Positions 17,898 to 26,178 of a stretch of DNA of 64,000 nucleotides are shown here, piece after piece (position 1 is the stretch's first letter; each line of letters starts with the position of its first letter). Location of the stretch: positions 1-64,000 of the forward strand of contig JAWKJY010000013.1 of the NCBI GenBank assembly GCA_041393535.1, written 5' to 3'. Origin of the DNA: JAWKJY01 sp041393535 (GTDB lineage: Bacteria > Actinomycetota > Thermoleophilia > Gaiellales > Gaiellaceae). The translations under genes were made by a program, and so were the position numbers. The notes under the pieces were generated by a model. It saw nothing but the letters and a program-made list of their open reading frames with translations, did no database searches and was not told the origin of the DNA.

Positions 17898-20023
17898 TCA
17901 GCCCTGCTGGCGCAGCGCGCGGTTGATCGCGCGGATCGTCGCCTCGCCGGCGACCCCGTCGGCCTCGAGGTCGTTGTCCTCCTGGAAGGCGCGAATCGCG
18001 TCCCGCGTGGAGGGGCCGTAGGCGCCGTCGATCGTGCCGACCTCGTAGCCGAGCTGGCGCAGCGCCTGCTGCAGCTGGCGGACGCGCGGGCCGCGGCTGC
18101 CGCTCGTGATCGCCGGCCCGGCGGGGCTCGCGATCTGGATCGTCGTCTCGCCCGGAGCGGCGGGCTCCGCGGGCGCGGGCGGCGTCGGCGGGTCGGGCGT
18201 CGGCTCCGTCTCGGTCGGGCCGGTGTCGGGCGGCGTCTGGGGCGGCGAGGGCGGCGTGGGCTCGGCGGGCTCCGCGGGCGCCGGCTGCGGCGTGGCGGTG
18301 GGCTCCTCCGGGTCAGGCGTCGGCTCCGGGGTCGACGCGCCGGGCGTCGGCTGCGGGGCGGCGGGGGCTCGGCCGGCGAGGCCGCGGGCTTCGAGCCGTC
18401 GTCGCCGCCGGTCGCGAGGACGACGCCGACGGCGATGCCGGCGACGACCGCGGCGCCGATCCCGCCGGCGATCAGGGTCCTGCGGTTGAGCCGGATGCCC
18501 GGGCGCGCGCCGCCGGGGCCGCGCTCGCGGCCCGACGCGGCGGGGAGCGGGGCCGCCTCGAGCAGCTCCTCGAGCACGCGGCGCGTCGCGGTCACGGCCT
18601 CCTCGTCGCCGTCCGCCTCGCGCAGGTCGAGCGCCCGCGACAGGACGACGTGCGCGGTCGCGGTGTCGCCGAGCGCGAGCCCGCGAACGCCCTGCTGGTG
18701 CAGCACCCAGGCCTCCGCGGTGCGGTCGCCGAGCGCGGCGGCAGCCGCGCGCGCGGCGGCGAGCGTCCGGCCCCACGGGCCCCAGCGACCGGTCAGCGTC
18801 AGCGGCGCGTCGACGAGCCCGGCCAGGGTGAGCGCCTCCCGGTGGCGGCCGTCGCCCGCGGCCCACTCCGCGAGCGCCGCGACGAGCGCCGCCTCGGGGC
18901 CGACGGCCTGCGGGCGGTTGCGCTTCTTGCCGGCCCAGTCCGCGATGTAGGTGAGCGCCGCGGTGCGCAGCGAGCCGAGCGGCCAGGCGGCCTCGACCTC
19001 GCTCGCCACCGGGTCGACGAGGCGGCAGCGGTCGCCCTCCTGCGCGACGAGGCCGCGACGGATCAGCTCGTCGACGATGCGCTCGACGCGGCCGACGCCG
19101 GCGAGCGCGTCGAGGTCGGTGAGCCGCAGCGACGTGGCGCGTGGCAGCGCGAGCGTGGCGACGACGCGCTGCTCGGGCTCCCCGAGCCCGGCGAGCGCCT
19201 GACGGGTGAGGATCCCTTGGCCGTCGGCGCCCGCGAGGTGCTGCGCGACGGCGCCGAGCCGGGCCGGATCGTCGCCCACGACGGCGAGCGCCTGCCGCAG
19301 GCGGAGCGGGTTGCCGGCGACGGCGGCGGCGAGGGCGCGTGCGCCGCCGGCCTCCTCCTCGGTCGGCTCGCGGCCGAGCTCGCCGGCGACGATCGCGAGG
19401 ACGGCGTCCTCCTCGAGGCCGCGCAGCGCGACGAGGCGGGTGGACGGGAGCGGCTGCCCGCCGCCCGTCGTGAAGACGATGCTCGCGCCCGGCAGGGCTG
19501 CCGCGACCGCGGCGCCCGTCGCCGCCTCGACGTCGTCGAGCAGGACTAGCGCGCGCGCGTCGCCGACGCTCTGGCCGAGCGCCGCGAGCGTCGCCTTGAC
19601 GCGCGGGATCGGCTCGTGCCAGGCGTCGAAGAGGGCCTGCGCCACGTCGTCGGCCTCGAGCCCCTCGCAGGCGACGAAGACGATGCCGCCGGGGAAGTCG
19701 GCCAGGTCGGCGTCGACGCCGAGCCGCGCCAGCAGGGCGGTGCGGCCGGAGCCGGGCTCGCCGGCGAGCTGCGTGCCGCCGCGGTCGGCGATCGCCTCGC
19801 GCAGGGCCGCGCGCTCCGCGTCGCGGCCGACGAGCGCGCCGGGCTCGTCCGGGCGCAGCTCGGGCGCGTCGTCGCGTCGCCGCGCCGGCGTGGTCGGGCC
19901 GCCCGGGACGATCGTCGCGCCGAAGGGCGAGCCCACCTCGATCAGGCGCTCGCCGACGGCGATCCGGTCGCCGGGCTTCGCCGGCACGTCCCACGCTCTC
20001 TCGAGGCTGCTCTCGTCGCTCAC
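17898..20023 (-). CDS. STAND-type ATPase with membrane anchor and peptidoglycan-binding domain, frame-broken
   Basis: The N-terminal half carries an NB-ARC-like ATPase, with Walker A GEPGSGRT at 88-95 and Walker B LVLLDD at 159-164. Helical repeats follow to about residue 500. One transmembrane helix (IAGGIGAAVVAGIAVGVVLA) and a proline/threonine-rich linker come next. The C-terminal peptidoglycan-binding domain (RVRQLQQALRQLGYEVGTIDG, YGPSTRDAIRAFQ) lies in another frame. One base is missing from the C-run at about 18365-18370, and restoring it gives 708 residues. The layout implies a cytoplasmic ATPase reading out a cell-wall-bound domain. The start is GTG 20023 (SDESSLERAW). The NudC and SDR genes flank it closely on the same strand. 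Confidence 0.75.
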
Positions 20024-20089
20024 GATCCTCGCTTCCGGGTCGCGCCTCCGATTCGCCGTCGGAGGGGCTCTCCCTGCACGCGACCGGCT

Positions 20090-20920
20090 CTACACCTTGA
20101 CGATCAGGCCCGCGTCGATCGGCAGGGCGACCCCCGTCACGTGACGGGACGCGTCCGAGACGAGCCACAGCACCGCCTCGGCGACGTCCTCGTTCGTCAC
20201 CCAGCCGCCGGGGAGGAGCGCCATCTGCTCGACCGCCGGGTCGACGTCCGCCCTCGTCGCGCCGGCCCCGCCCGTGAAGGTGCTGTACGAGAACGGGTTG
20301 TTGAGCATCGCGTTGTCGACCGCGCCGGGCATGACCGCGTTCACGCGGACGCCGAAGCGGCCGGCCTCGTTCGCCAGGGACTTCATCAGGCCGAGAACGC
20401 CGTGCTTCGCGGCGATGTAGTGGGAGATCCCGGGGGTGCCGAGCACGCCCGAGACGGACGACGTCAGCACGACCGACCCGGAGCCGCGCTCGACCATGTG
20501 CGGCAGGACGTGCTTGCACGTCAGCCAGACGCCCTTCAGGTTGATCGCCATCAGCGTGTCCCACTGCTCCTCGGTCAGATCCCAGGAGGGGACGCCGCCG
20601 GAGAGGATGCCGGCGTTCGCGACGCACGCGTCGATCCGGCCGAGCTCCGCGATCGTCCGCGCCGCGAGGGCCTCGAGGTCGGCCGAGCGCGTCACGTCCG
20701 CCGTCATCGCCAGGCAGCGTCGGCCGAGCGCCTCGACGTCCCGCTTCACGGCCTCGAGGTCGGCGCTCGTCGGCAGCTCGTACGGCACCGTCCCGACCGG
20801 GTCGGCGATGTCGCAGATCGCGACGTCGGCCCCGGCCCGCGCGAGCGTCAGCGCGTGCGCGCGCCCCTGGCCGCGCGCCGCCCCCGTGATCAGCGCGACC
20901 TGCCCGTCCAGCTTCCCCAT
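20090..20920 (-). CDS. Mycofactocin-coupled-type SDR oxidoreductase
   Basis: The 276-residue short-chain dehydrogenase has the variant cofactor motif GAARGQGR at 13-20, ANAG near 101-104 and the catalytic triad Ser155, Tyr168 and Lys172 (YIAAK). It also has the extra loop IADPVGTVPYELPTSADLEAV that marks the mycofactocin-associated SDR group (TIGR03971). Those enzymes are thought to hold a non-exchangeable NAD and pass electrons to the peptide-derived cofactor mycofactocin. No mycofactocin biosynthesis gene is in this window. The SDR probably heads a same-strand run with the ATPase, nudC and the LLM enzyme. Confidence 0.88.
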   Translation of the reverse strand: MGKLDGQVALITGAARGQGRAHALTLARAGADVAICDIADPVGTVPYELPTSADLEAVKRDVEALGRRCLAMTADVTRSADLEALAARTIAELGRIDACVANAGILSGGVPSWDLTEEQWDTLMAINLKGVWLTCKHVLPHMVERGSGSVVLTSSVSGVLGTPGISHYIAAKHGVLGLMKSLANEAGRFGVRVNAVMPGAVDNAMLNNPFSYSTFTGGAGATRADVDPAVEQMALLPGGWVTNEDVAEAVLWLVSDASRHVTGVALPIDAGLIVKV

Positions 20921-21010
20921 CGCCGCCTCCTCCGACTCGAGTCCCGTGACTGTAGAGCGGCGCGGGCGGGATCGCGGGTGCGACGATGACCGCGTGCGCG
21001 AGGTGGCGGC

Positions 21011-21510
21011 ATGAGGGGGCGGTGGCGGCGGATCGAGCCCGGCCCCGGGCAGGAGTCCGTCTGGGACTACCCGCGCCCGCCGCGGGTCGAGCCGGTCGCG
21101 CGCCGCCTCCGCGTCGAGCTCGCCGGCCGCGTCGTCGCCGACACGGTCCGGGGCCTGCGCGTCGTCGAGACGAGCCAGGCGCCCGCCTACTACCTACCGC
21201 CGGAGGACGTCGACGCGACGGTGCTGCGCGCCAGCCCCCTCGTCACGGCCTGCGAGTGGAAGGGGCTCGCGAGCTACCTCGACCTCGTCGTCGGCGAGCG
21301 CGTCGCCGAGGCGCGGCGTGGACGTACCGCGCGCCCCTGCCCGGCTTCGAGCGGATCGCCGGGCACCTGGCCTTCTACCCGCAGCGCGTCGACGCCTGCC
21401 GGGTCGGGGACGAGCAGGTCGCGCCGAACGGCGGCGACTTCTACGGCGGGTGGATCACGTCCGACCTCGTCGGCCCGTTCAAGGGCGGGCCCGGCAGCGC
21501 GGGCTGGTAG
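21011..21510 (+). CDS. DUF427 domain protein, frame-broken
   Basis: The opening WDYPRPPRVEPVARRLRVEL and AYYLPPEDV, then CEWKGLASYLDLVVG, are hallmark parts of the DUF427 fold. The second half, TYRAPLPGFERIAGHLAFYP, VDACRVG and FYGGWITSDLVGPFKGGPG, is in a different frame from about 21318. A single missing base around 21310-21317 accounts for it and gives a 166-residue protein of normal family length. DUF427 proteins are small soluble beta-rich proteins of unknown function. The start is ATG 21011. The stop at 21508-21510 leaves only three bases before the convergent gene. Confidence 0.78.
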
Positions 21511-21513
21511 CCC

Positions 21514-22068
21514 CTACGCGAGCCGCTCGCCGAGCACGGCGATCCGCTCGAGCGCCCGCAGCGGCATCCGCTCGTCGAGAACCGTCACCGGGACGTCGAA
21601 GCGGTCGAGCACGGCGAGGCGCGCGTCGCCGTCCAGCCAGGCCGCCCGCCCGGGCACCGGGACGCGCCGGCCGAAGAGGACGGGCGAGTAGAGCAGCTCG
21701 AGCTCGAGCCGCTCCGCCTCCGGGAGCGGGCGCAGCGCGAAGAGCGCGGCGGGATAGCTCAGCTCCGCGCGGTAGCCGCCGGTCGCCTCGACGATGCGGC
21801 CCCACAGCTTCACGCGCCCGATCACGACCCCGGTCGCGAGGTCGAACGCGTAGTCGGTCAGCGCGCGCGGCGAGCGCGCCGCGTAGAGCCCGCAGGTGCA
21901 GGCGGGGTCGGGCGCGCGGTGCCCGCGGGCGCAGGTCGCCCGGGCCGGGGCACGCGGCCGCCAGACGGCGTCCGCGTGGAGCGCCGCGAGCCCGTCGGGG
22001 ACGACCGCCCACGCGCGCCAGGCGACGACCGGCTCGATCGCGTCCGGGACCTCGACGGCGCCCTCCAC
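21514..22068 (-). CDS. Conserved protein of unknown function with a Cys/His cluster
   Basis: The 184-residue protein contains a small cysteine/histidine cluster (Cys46, His50, Cys57 and Cys59 in the region ATCARGH to ACTCGLY) that could bind a metal. A VVIGRVKLWGRIVEATGGYRA motif follows, which I associate with a group of actinobacterial hypothetical proteins. The C-terminal 60 residues are hydrophobic/charged alternating, with no membrane helix. The start at GTG/ATG 22068 leaves a 72-base gap to the peptide genes, filled mostly by their terminator. I do not know its function. Confidence 0.65.
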   Translation of the reverse strand: MEGAVEVPDAIEPVVAWRAWAVVPDGLAALHADAVWRPRAPARATCARGHRAPDPACTCGLYAARSPRALTDYAFDLATGVVIGRVKLWGRIVEATGGYRAELSYPAALFALRPLPEAERLELELLYSPVLFGRRVPVPGRAAWLDGDARLAVLDRFDVPVTVLDERMPLRALERIAVLGERLA

Positions 22069-22095
22069 CGGGTCAGCGTACGCGCCGGCGCGCGC

Positions 22096-22125
22096 CGCTC
22101 CGGCGGGGGGCAGGCCGCCGGAGCG
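22096..22125 (-). terminator. Hairpin terminator of the twin peptide genes
   Basis: Arms CGCTCCGGCGG (22096-22106) and CCGCCGGAGCG (22115-22125) form an 11-bp perfect stem around an 8-base loop. It lies 16 bases beyond the stop of the second peptide gene in its direction of transcription. No T-run follows, which is common in very GC-rich genomes. Confidence 0.6.
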
Positions 22126-22140
22126 CGTCGCCGCTGCGCC

Positions 22141-22230
22141 TTACGGGCCCCAGCGGTGGCCGGCGGCGAGGGCGGCGGTGGCGAGGGCGGTGAGGAGGGC
22201 GGTGAGGCTGAGGAGGTTGATGCGGCGCAT
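22141..22230 (-). CDS. Tiny secreted peptide precursor, copy A (29 residues)
   Basis: The gene encodes MRRINLLSLTALL through to AALAAGHRWGP, a basic start, a hydrophobic core and a short polar C-terminus. The Ala-Leu-Ala just before the tail fits a signal peptidase I site (-3 and -1 Ala), which would release AGHRWGP. AAAGGA six bases before the ATG is a good ribosome-binding site. A paralogue with the same last eleven residues (AALAAGHRWGP) lies 46 bases upstream on the same strand. The pair is divergent from an XRE-TPR regulator, so a signalling or inducing peptide is the leading hypothesis. It could instead be a small membrane protein that is not cleaved. Confidence 0.7.
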   Translation of the reverse strand: MRRINLLSLTALLTALATAALAAGHRWGP

Positions 22231-22276
22231 GTCGTGTCCTTTCGGGTGGTGGTGGGCTGGTGTGTTCGGGTCGGGG

Positions 22277-22369
22277 TTACGGGCCCCAGCGGTGGCCGGC
22301 GGCCAGGGCGGCGGCGGCGAGCGCCGAGAGGAGGGCCGAGAGGGCGACGAGGTCGATCCGGCGGCGCAT
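22277..22369 (-). CDS. Tiny secreted peptide precursor, copy B (30 residues)
   Basis: The gene encodes MRRRIDLVALSALL and ends in AAALAAGHRWGP, so it is a clear paralogue of copy A with an identical C-terminal eleven-residue tail and a divergent hydrophobic core. AAAGGAG lies five bases before the ATG. The signal peptide differs mainly in conservative hydrophobic swaps (NLL to DLV), the pattern expected if only the tail is under strong selection. It is the first gene of the pair, reading away from the regulator at 22609. Whether the tail is cleaved and exported is an inference. Confidence 0.7.
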   Translation of the reverse strand: MRRRIDLVALSALLSALAAAALAAGHRWGP

Positions 22370-22529
22370 GGCGGCTCCTTTCGTCCGGGGGAGAGCGGCG
22401 CTGCGGTGCGACGAGGTCGACGACCTCCCGGAGCCCCGCCAGCCGGATGTCGCCTCGCTCGCCGATGCCGCGTCGGCGCCTGCCTGCGCCGCTCGCAGTC
22501 CCCCACCATGAATCAGGTCTCCGGGATTG

Positions 22530-22535
22530 TGTCAA
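22530..22535 (-). promoter_or_regulatory. -35 consensus TTGACA facing the peptide genes
   Basis: A perfect TTGACA reads toward copy B of the peptide genes. The -10 region 15-17 bases further on (around GATTCAT) is a weak match, which is usual for an activator-dependent promoter. The predicted 5' leader to the first ATG is about 130 bases. Confidence 0.45.
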
Positions 22536-22540
22536 GGAAT

Positions 22541-22558
22541 CGTTGCCAATAGGCAACG
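22541..22558. promoter_or_regulatory. Palindromic operator CGTTGCC-AATA-GGCAACG
   Basis: A perfect 18-base inverted repeat with 7-base arms lies between the divergent promoters. It is six bases from the peptide -35 element and 14 bases before the regulator -35. Size and symmetry fit a dimer of a helix-turn-helix protein. The neighbouring XRE-TPR regulator is the obvious candidate to bind it. A second, weaker inverted repeat (GCCC CATT GGGC, 22558-22569) follows at once. Confidence 0.6.
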
Positions 22559-22572
22559 CCCCATTGGGCGGG

Positions 22573-22601
22573 TTGACGGCGCCTCGCGTGTGCGGGAAGA
22601 T
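22573..22601 (+). promoter_or_regulatory. Promoter of the XRE-TPR regulator (TTGACG-17-GAAGAT)
   Basis: The -35 TTGACG (22573-22578) and -10 GAAGAT (22596-22601) have a 17-base spacer. The ATG at 22609 follows after seven bases with no ribosome-binding site, so the regulator is probably made from a leaderless mRNA. Confidence 0.5.
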
Positions 22602-22608
22602 AGGGCGC

Positions 22609-23949
22609 ATGGTCGGAGGGGACACCGCCGCGTCCGAGTCGCTGGGCGATCGGCTCAAGCGGCTCCGGATGGAGCGCGGCCTCTCCCAGCGGGCGATCTC
22701 CGCGCCCGGCGTCGGCGTCTCGTACATCTCGCGGATCGAGGCCGGGACGCGCCAGCCCTCGCTGCGGGCGCTGCGGGCGCTCGCAGACCGGCTCGGCGTC
22801 TCGGCGGAGTACCTCGAGACGGGCCGCGCGGCCAGCCCCCACGAGGAGCGCGAGGTCAGACTCGCCGACGCGGAGCTGGCGCTCCGGCTCGGCGAGGGAA
22901 CGGCCGTCGCCGAGGCCGAGCTCGAGCGCCTGCTCGCCGAGGCCGAGGAGGCGGGCGACACGCGCGTCGCGCTGCGCGCGCGGATCGCGCTCGGCCTGGC
23001 CGCCTCGCAGGCGGGTCGGCATCGGGCCGCGGTCGAGCACCTCGAGCGGTGCGTCCGTCGAGGCGCGGTGACGCCTGTCACGCGGCCGGACGTCTACGTG
23101 ACGCTCGGGGCCTCGTACGTCGCCGTCGGCCGGCACGACCTCGCCGTCGGCCTCTTCGAGGACTCGCTCGCGGCGATCGAGGAGCACGCGCCCGAGGACG
23201 ACTCCGCCCGGATCCGCTTCGTCACGCACCTCAGCTACGCGCTGTCCGACCGGGGCGACTTCGAGCGCGCCCGCGAGGTCCTCGCGACGCTCGACGGGGC
23301 CGCCGAGTCGCACGACCCGTACAGCCGCATCCGGATCTTCTGGTCGCAGGCTCGCCTCGCGTCGATGGAGGGCGACACCGGCGAGGCGCTCGACCACCTG
23401 AACCACGCGATGGCGCTGCTCGACGCGACCGAGGACACGCTGAACCAGGCTCGCGCGCACCTGCTGTGCGTCGAGATCCTGCTCCTCGACGGCGACGTGG
23501 AGCAGGCCGGGAAGCACCTGGCCCAGGCCGAGCGGCTGTACGCGCTCGGCGCGAGCGCCCTCGACCTCGGCTCCCTGCGCGCGCAGCAGGGGAAGCACGC
23601 CGCGCTGCTCGGGCGCGCCGAGCAGGCGGTCGAGTTCGCGACGGAGGCGATCGGGCTGCTGCACGACCACCCGGTCGACCAGGCCGCCGCCTGGCACGCG
23701 CTCGCGCTCGCCCGGGCCGGGCTCGACGACACCGAGGGCGCCGACCAGTGCTACCGGCGCGCGGTCGATCAGCTCGCCAGCGGCGGCGAGTGGCGCGAGG
23801 CCGTGCAGGCGTGCCAGGCGTGGGCCGAGACCCTGCGCAAGGCCGGCCGGCACGAGCAGGCGTACGACGTGCTCCAGCGCGCGACCGAGCTCGGCCTGAA
23901 CCGCGGGGTCGCGTTCGTGCGCGCCGCGAGCCGCACCGCCGCCTCCTGA
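22609..23949 (+). CDS. XRE-family regulator with C-terminal TPR domain
   Basis: The 446-residue protein has an N-terminal XRE helix-turn-helix at about 12-70 (GDRLKRLRMERGLSQRAIS, VSYISRIEAGTRQPSLRAL). A linker and a long array of tetratricopeptide-like helical hairpins from about 80 to 435 follow (for example GLAASQAGRHRAAVEHLERC, ALSDRGDFERAREVLATL, HALALARAGLDDTEGADQCY). HTH plus TPR is the architecture of the RRNPP regulators that bind short secreted peptides. Here the gene is divergent from two tandem 29-30-residue secreted peptide genes with an operator-like palindrome between. There is no phosphatase or cytoplasmic catalytic domain. Peptide binding is inferred, and many XRE-TPR proteins have no known ligand. 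Confidence 0.9.
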   Translation: MVGGDTAASESLGDRLKRLRMERGLSQRAISAPGVGVSYISRIEAGTRQPSLRALRALADRLGVSAEYLETGRAASPHEEREVRLADAELALRLGEGTAVAEAELERLLAEAEEAGDTRVALRARIALGLAASQAGRHRAAVEHLERCVRRGAVTPVTRPDVYVTLGASYVAVGRHDLAVGLFEDSLAAIEEHAPEDDSARIRFVTHLSYALSDRGDFERAREVLATLDGAAESHDPYSRIRIFWSQARLASMEGDTGEALDHLNHAMALLDATEDTLNQARAHLLCVEILLLDGDVEQAGKHLAQAERLYALGASALDLGSLRAQQGKHAALLGRAEQAVEFATEAIGLLHDHPVDQAAAWHALALARAGLDDTEGADQCYRRAVDQLASGGEWREAVQACQAWAETLRKAGRHEQAYDVLQRATELGLNRGVAFVRAASRTAAS

Positions 23950-23963
23950 GCGGCAGCGGCCCG

Positions 23964-25058
23964 CTACGCGTCCCGGAACACCATGATCGTGCCGGAGTAG
24001 CACGCCACCCACACGCGCCCGGTCGCGTGGTCGACGGTGATCCCGATCGGGCTGGCATTGGTGCGGACGGTCTGCAGCACCCGCATGTCGCGCGCGCGGA
24101 GCTTGCTCACCGTCCCAGACGTGTAGTTGACGACGTAGAGCGAGCGCCCGTCGGCCGAGATCGCCATCGACCGGGGCGCGCTCCCGGTGGCGACCTTCGC
24201 GACGACCGCACCGCTCGCGGTGCTGACCTTCGCGACGCGCCCCTCGGCGTTCAGCGTCACGTAGAGGAAGTTGCCCTGCGGCCCGAGCACGAGGTGGCGC
24301 GGGCCGGCCCCGATCCCGCGCAGCCAGGTGACGCGGAAGGTGCGCAGGCTCACGACCGCCACGTCGCTCGAGCCCATCACCGCGACGTAGGCCCGGCGGC
24401 CGTCGGGCGAGACGGCGATCCCGCGCGGGTACGCCCCGATCGGGATCCGCCGCACCTGGCGCGTCGTCCGCGTCGAGACGACGCTGAGGTCGTACGTGCA
24501 CCAGTTCGAGACGAGCACGAAGCGGTCGTCCGGGGTGACCGCGACGAACTTCGGCACGGCACCGACGCGGGCGGCGCGGTCGATTCGCAGCTTCCGGACG
24601 TCGATCCGGTAGAGGAAGCTGTCGTCGTAGCCGGAGCCCGGCGAGCACGTGTCCGACCCCTCGGGCCCGAAGCCCGGGCCGTACATCGAGTAGTTCGAGA
24701 CGTAGCCGTAGCGGCCGTCCGGCGAGAACGCGGCCTCGACCGGCGCGCCGCGCACCGTTCCGGGGAAGCGCGGGTAGCCCAGCCTCGCGAGCCCGACCGC
24801 GTCCTGGATCGTCTTGACGAGCCGCAGCCGGCGGTCGTAGACCGTGACCGTGTGCCGGTACATCATGTTCTGCGCGAAGACGAGCCCCGTCGGCGAGGCC
24901 ACGACGGACTTCGGCGAGATCGCCCCGCCGATCGTCGAGACGAGCGAGAGGCGCTTCGCGTCGGAGGGGCGCTCGTCGCCGGCGAGGGCGACCGACGGCG
25001 CGCCGACGCCGAGCGCGAGGGCGGTCAGGAGGACGGTGAGGGCGCGGCCGCGCACCAC
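23964..25058 (-). CDS. Secreted YVTN-type beta-propeller protein
   Basis: The 364-residue protein starts with a signal peptide (MVRGRALTVLLTALALGVG, cut near SVALAG). It then forms a propeller of about seven blades, each with a motif like FSPDGRYGYVSNYS, VTPDDRFVLVSNW, VSPDGRRAYVAVMGSSDVAVV and ISADGRSLYVVNYTSGTVSKL. This is the YncE/YVTN surface beta-propeller family, generally binding or scaffolding proteins rather than enzymes. Four cysteines, including those in SDTCSPGSG and SNWCTYD, may make disulfides. The gene is divergent from the L,D-transpeptidase gene, only 61 bases apart. Confidence 0.85.
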   Translation of the reverse strand: MVRGRALTVLLTALALGVGAPSVALAGDERPSDAKRLSLVSTIGGAISPKSVVASPTGLVFAQNMMYRHTVTVYDRRLRLVKTIQDAVGLARLGYPRFPGTVRGAPVEAAFSPDGRYGYVSNYSMYGPGFGPEGSDTCSPGSGYDDSFLYRIDVRKLRIDRAARVGAVPKFVAVTPDDRFVLVSNWCTYDLSVVSTRTTRQVRRIPIGAYPRGIAVSPDGRRAYVAVMGSSDVAVVSLRTFRVTWLRGIGAGPRHLVLGPQGNFLYVTLNAEGRVAKVSTASGAVVAKVATGSAPRSMAISADGRSLYVVNYTSGTVSKLRARDMRVLQTVRTNASPIGITVDHATGRVWVACYSGTIMVFRDA

Positions 25059-25106
25059 GCGGGCAGCCTACTCGGCCCGCCACTCGTCGGGACCTCGCCG
25101 GACGGG

Positions 25107-25112
25107 TAGCAT
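25107..25112 (+). promoter_or_regulatory. -10 element TAGCAT of the L,D-transpeptidase gene
   Basis: TAGCAT lies seven bases before the GTG at 25120, with no ribosome-binding site between. The same hexamer and near-same spacing occur before the CAP gene at 15563. Confidence 0.5.
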
Positions 25113-25119
25113 CGGCCGC

Positions 25120-26178
25120 GTGCACGGCCGGGCTTCCCTTCTCGCCCTCCTCGGCGCAGCGGTGGCGCTGGCCGCGCCCGCCGTCGCCTCGGCGACGAAG
25201 GTCTACTTCCTCCAGGGCGAGCAGGTCACGGGCGTCGACCGGCCCGGGACGACCGTCCGCGAGGCGGTGCAGGCGCTCGTGGCCGGCCCGACCGCGGCCG
25301 AGGCGGCGCGGGGCTTCGAGACCTACGTGCCGGCCGGGACGCCCATTCGCGCGATCGCGTTCGAGAACGGCGTCGCCACGGTCGACCTGGGCGAGCGGTT
25401 CGTCAAGGGCCGGCTGGCGGACGACCTGAACGCCCGGCTGACCCAGCTCGTCTACACGGTCACCGAGGTGCCGGGGGTGACGTCCGTCCGCGTGCTGATC
25501 AAGGGCGGGAAGCCGCTCGGGCTGTTCCCCGGCTTCCTCGTCACGAAGCCGGTGACGCGCAAGGCGGTCGAGCGGCCGGCCGTGCCGCCGCCCCTCCCGC
25601 CGCCGCCCGCCCAGCCGGGCCAGGCGACGGACGAGACGCGCGTGCTCCAGCAGCGCCTCGCCGACCTCGGCTTCCTCGACCCCACCGGCGTCGACGGCGT
25701 CGCCGGGCCGCAGACGAAGGCAGCCGTGATCGGCTTCCAGAAGTGGGCGCGCCTGGGCCGCGACGGGGTCGTCGGGCCGGCGACGAGCGCGGCTCTCGCC
25801 GCCGCGACGCGCCCGACGCCGATCACCTCGGGCAGCGGGCGCCGCGTCGAGGTGCTCCTCGACCGCCAGCTCGCGCTGCTGGTCGACGGCGCGACGGTCG
25901 TGCGGACGATCCACGTCGCGACGGGCGCCGCCGCGACGCCGACGCCGGCCGGCACCTACGCGGTCTACCGCAAGGCGGAGAAGGACTGGTCGGTGCCCTT
26001 CCAGGTCTGGCTGCCCTGGGCGACCTACATCGTCGGCGGGATCGCCTTCCACGAGTACCCGGACGTCCCGGTCGCGCCGGCGTCGCACGGCTGCATCCGC
26101 GTGACCCGGTTCGACGCGCGGACGGTCTACGACTTCACGCCGGTCGGGACGCAGGTGAAGGTGCTGGCGGTCTCGTGA
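25120..26178 (+). CDS. GerMN / peptidoglycan-binding / L,D-transpeptidase protein
   Basis: The 352-residue secreted protein has a signal (HGRASLLALLGAAVALAAP). A GerMN-like domain spans about 25-135 (TTVREAVQALVAGPT, GTPIRAIAFENGVATVDLG), a peptidoglycan-binding domain spans about 170-230 (RVLQQRLADLGFLDP, GVAGPQTKAAVIGFQ), and a YkuD L,D-transpeptidase ends it. The catalytic motif is intact: His311, His323 and Cys325 in ASHGCIRV. YkuD enzymes form 3-3 cross-links in peptidoglycan or attach proteins to it. The GTG start at 25120 is chosen because of the adjacent -10 element. The stop overlaps the next gene by four bases (GTGA). Confidence 0.92.
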   Translation: MHGRASLLALLGAAVALAAPAVASATKVYFLQGEQVTGVDRPGTTVREAVQALVAGPTAAEAARGFETYVPAGTPIRAIAFENGVATVDLGERFVKGRLADDLNARLTQLVYTVTEVPGVTSVRVLIKGGKPLGLFPGFLVTKPVTRKAVERPAVPPPLPPPPAQPGQATDETRVLQQRLADLGFLDPTGVDGVAGPQTKAAVIGFQKWARLGRDGVVGPATSAALAAATRPTPITSGSGRRVEVLLDRQLALLVDGATVVRTIHVATGAAATPTPAGTYAVYRKAEKDWSVPFQVWLPWATYIVGGIAFHEYPDVPVAPASHGCIRVTRFDARTVYDFTPVGTQVKVLAVS

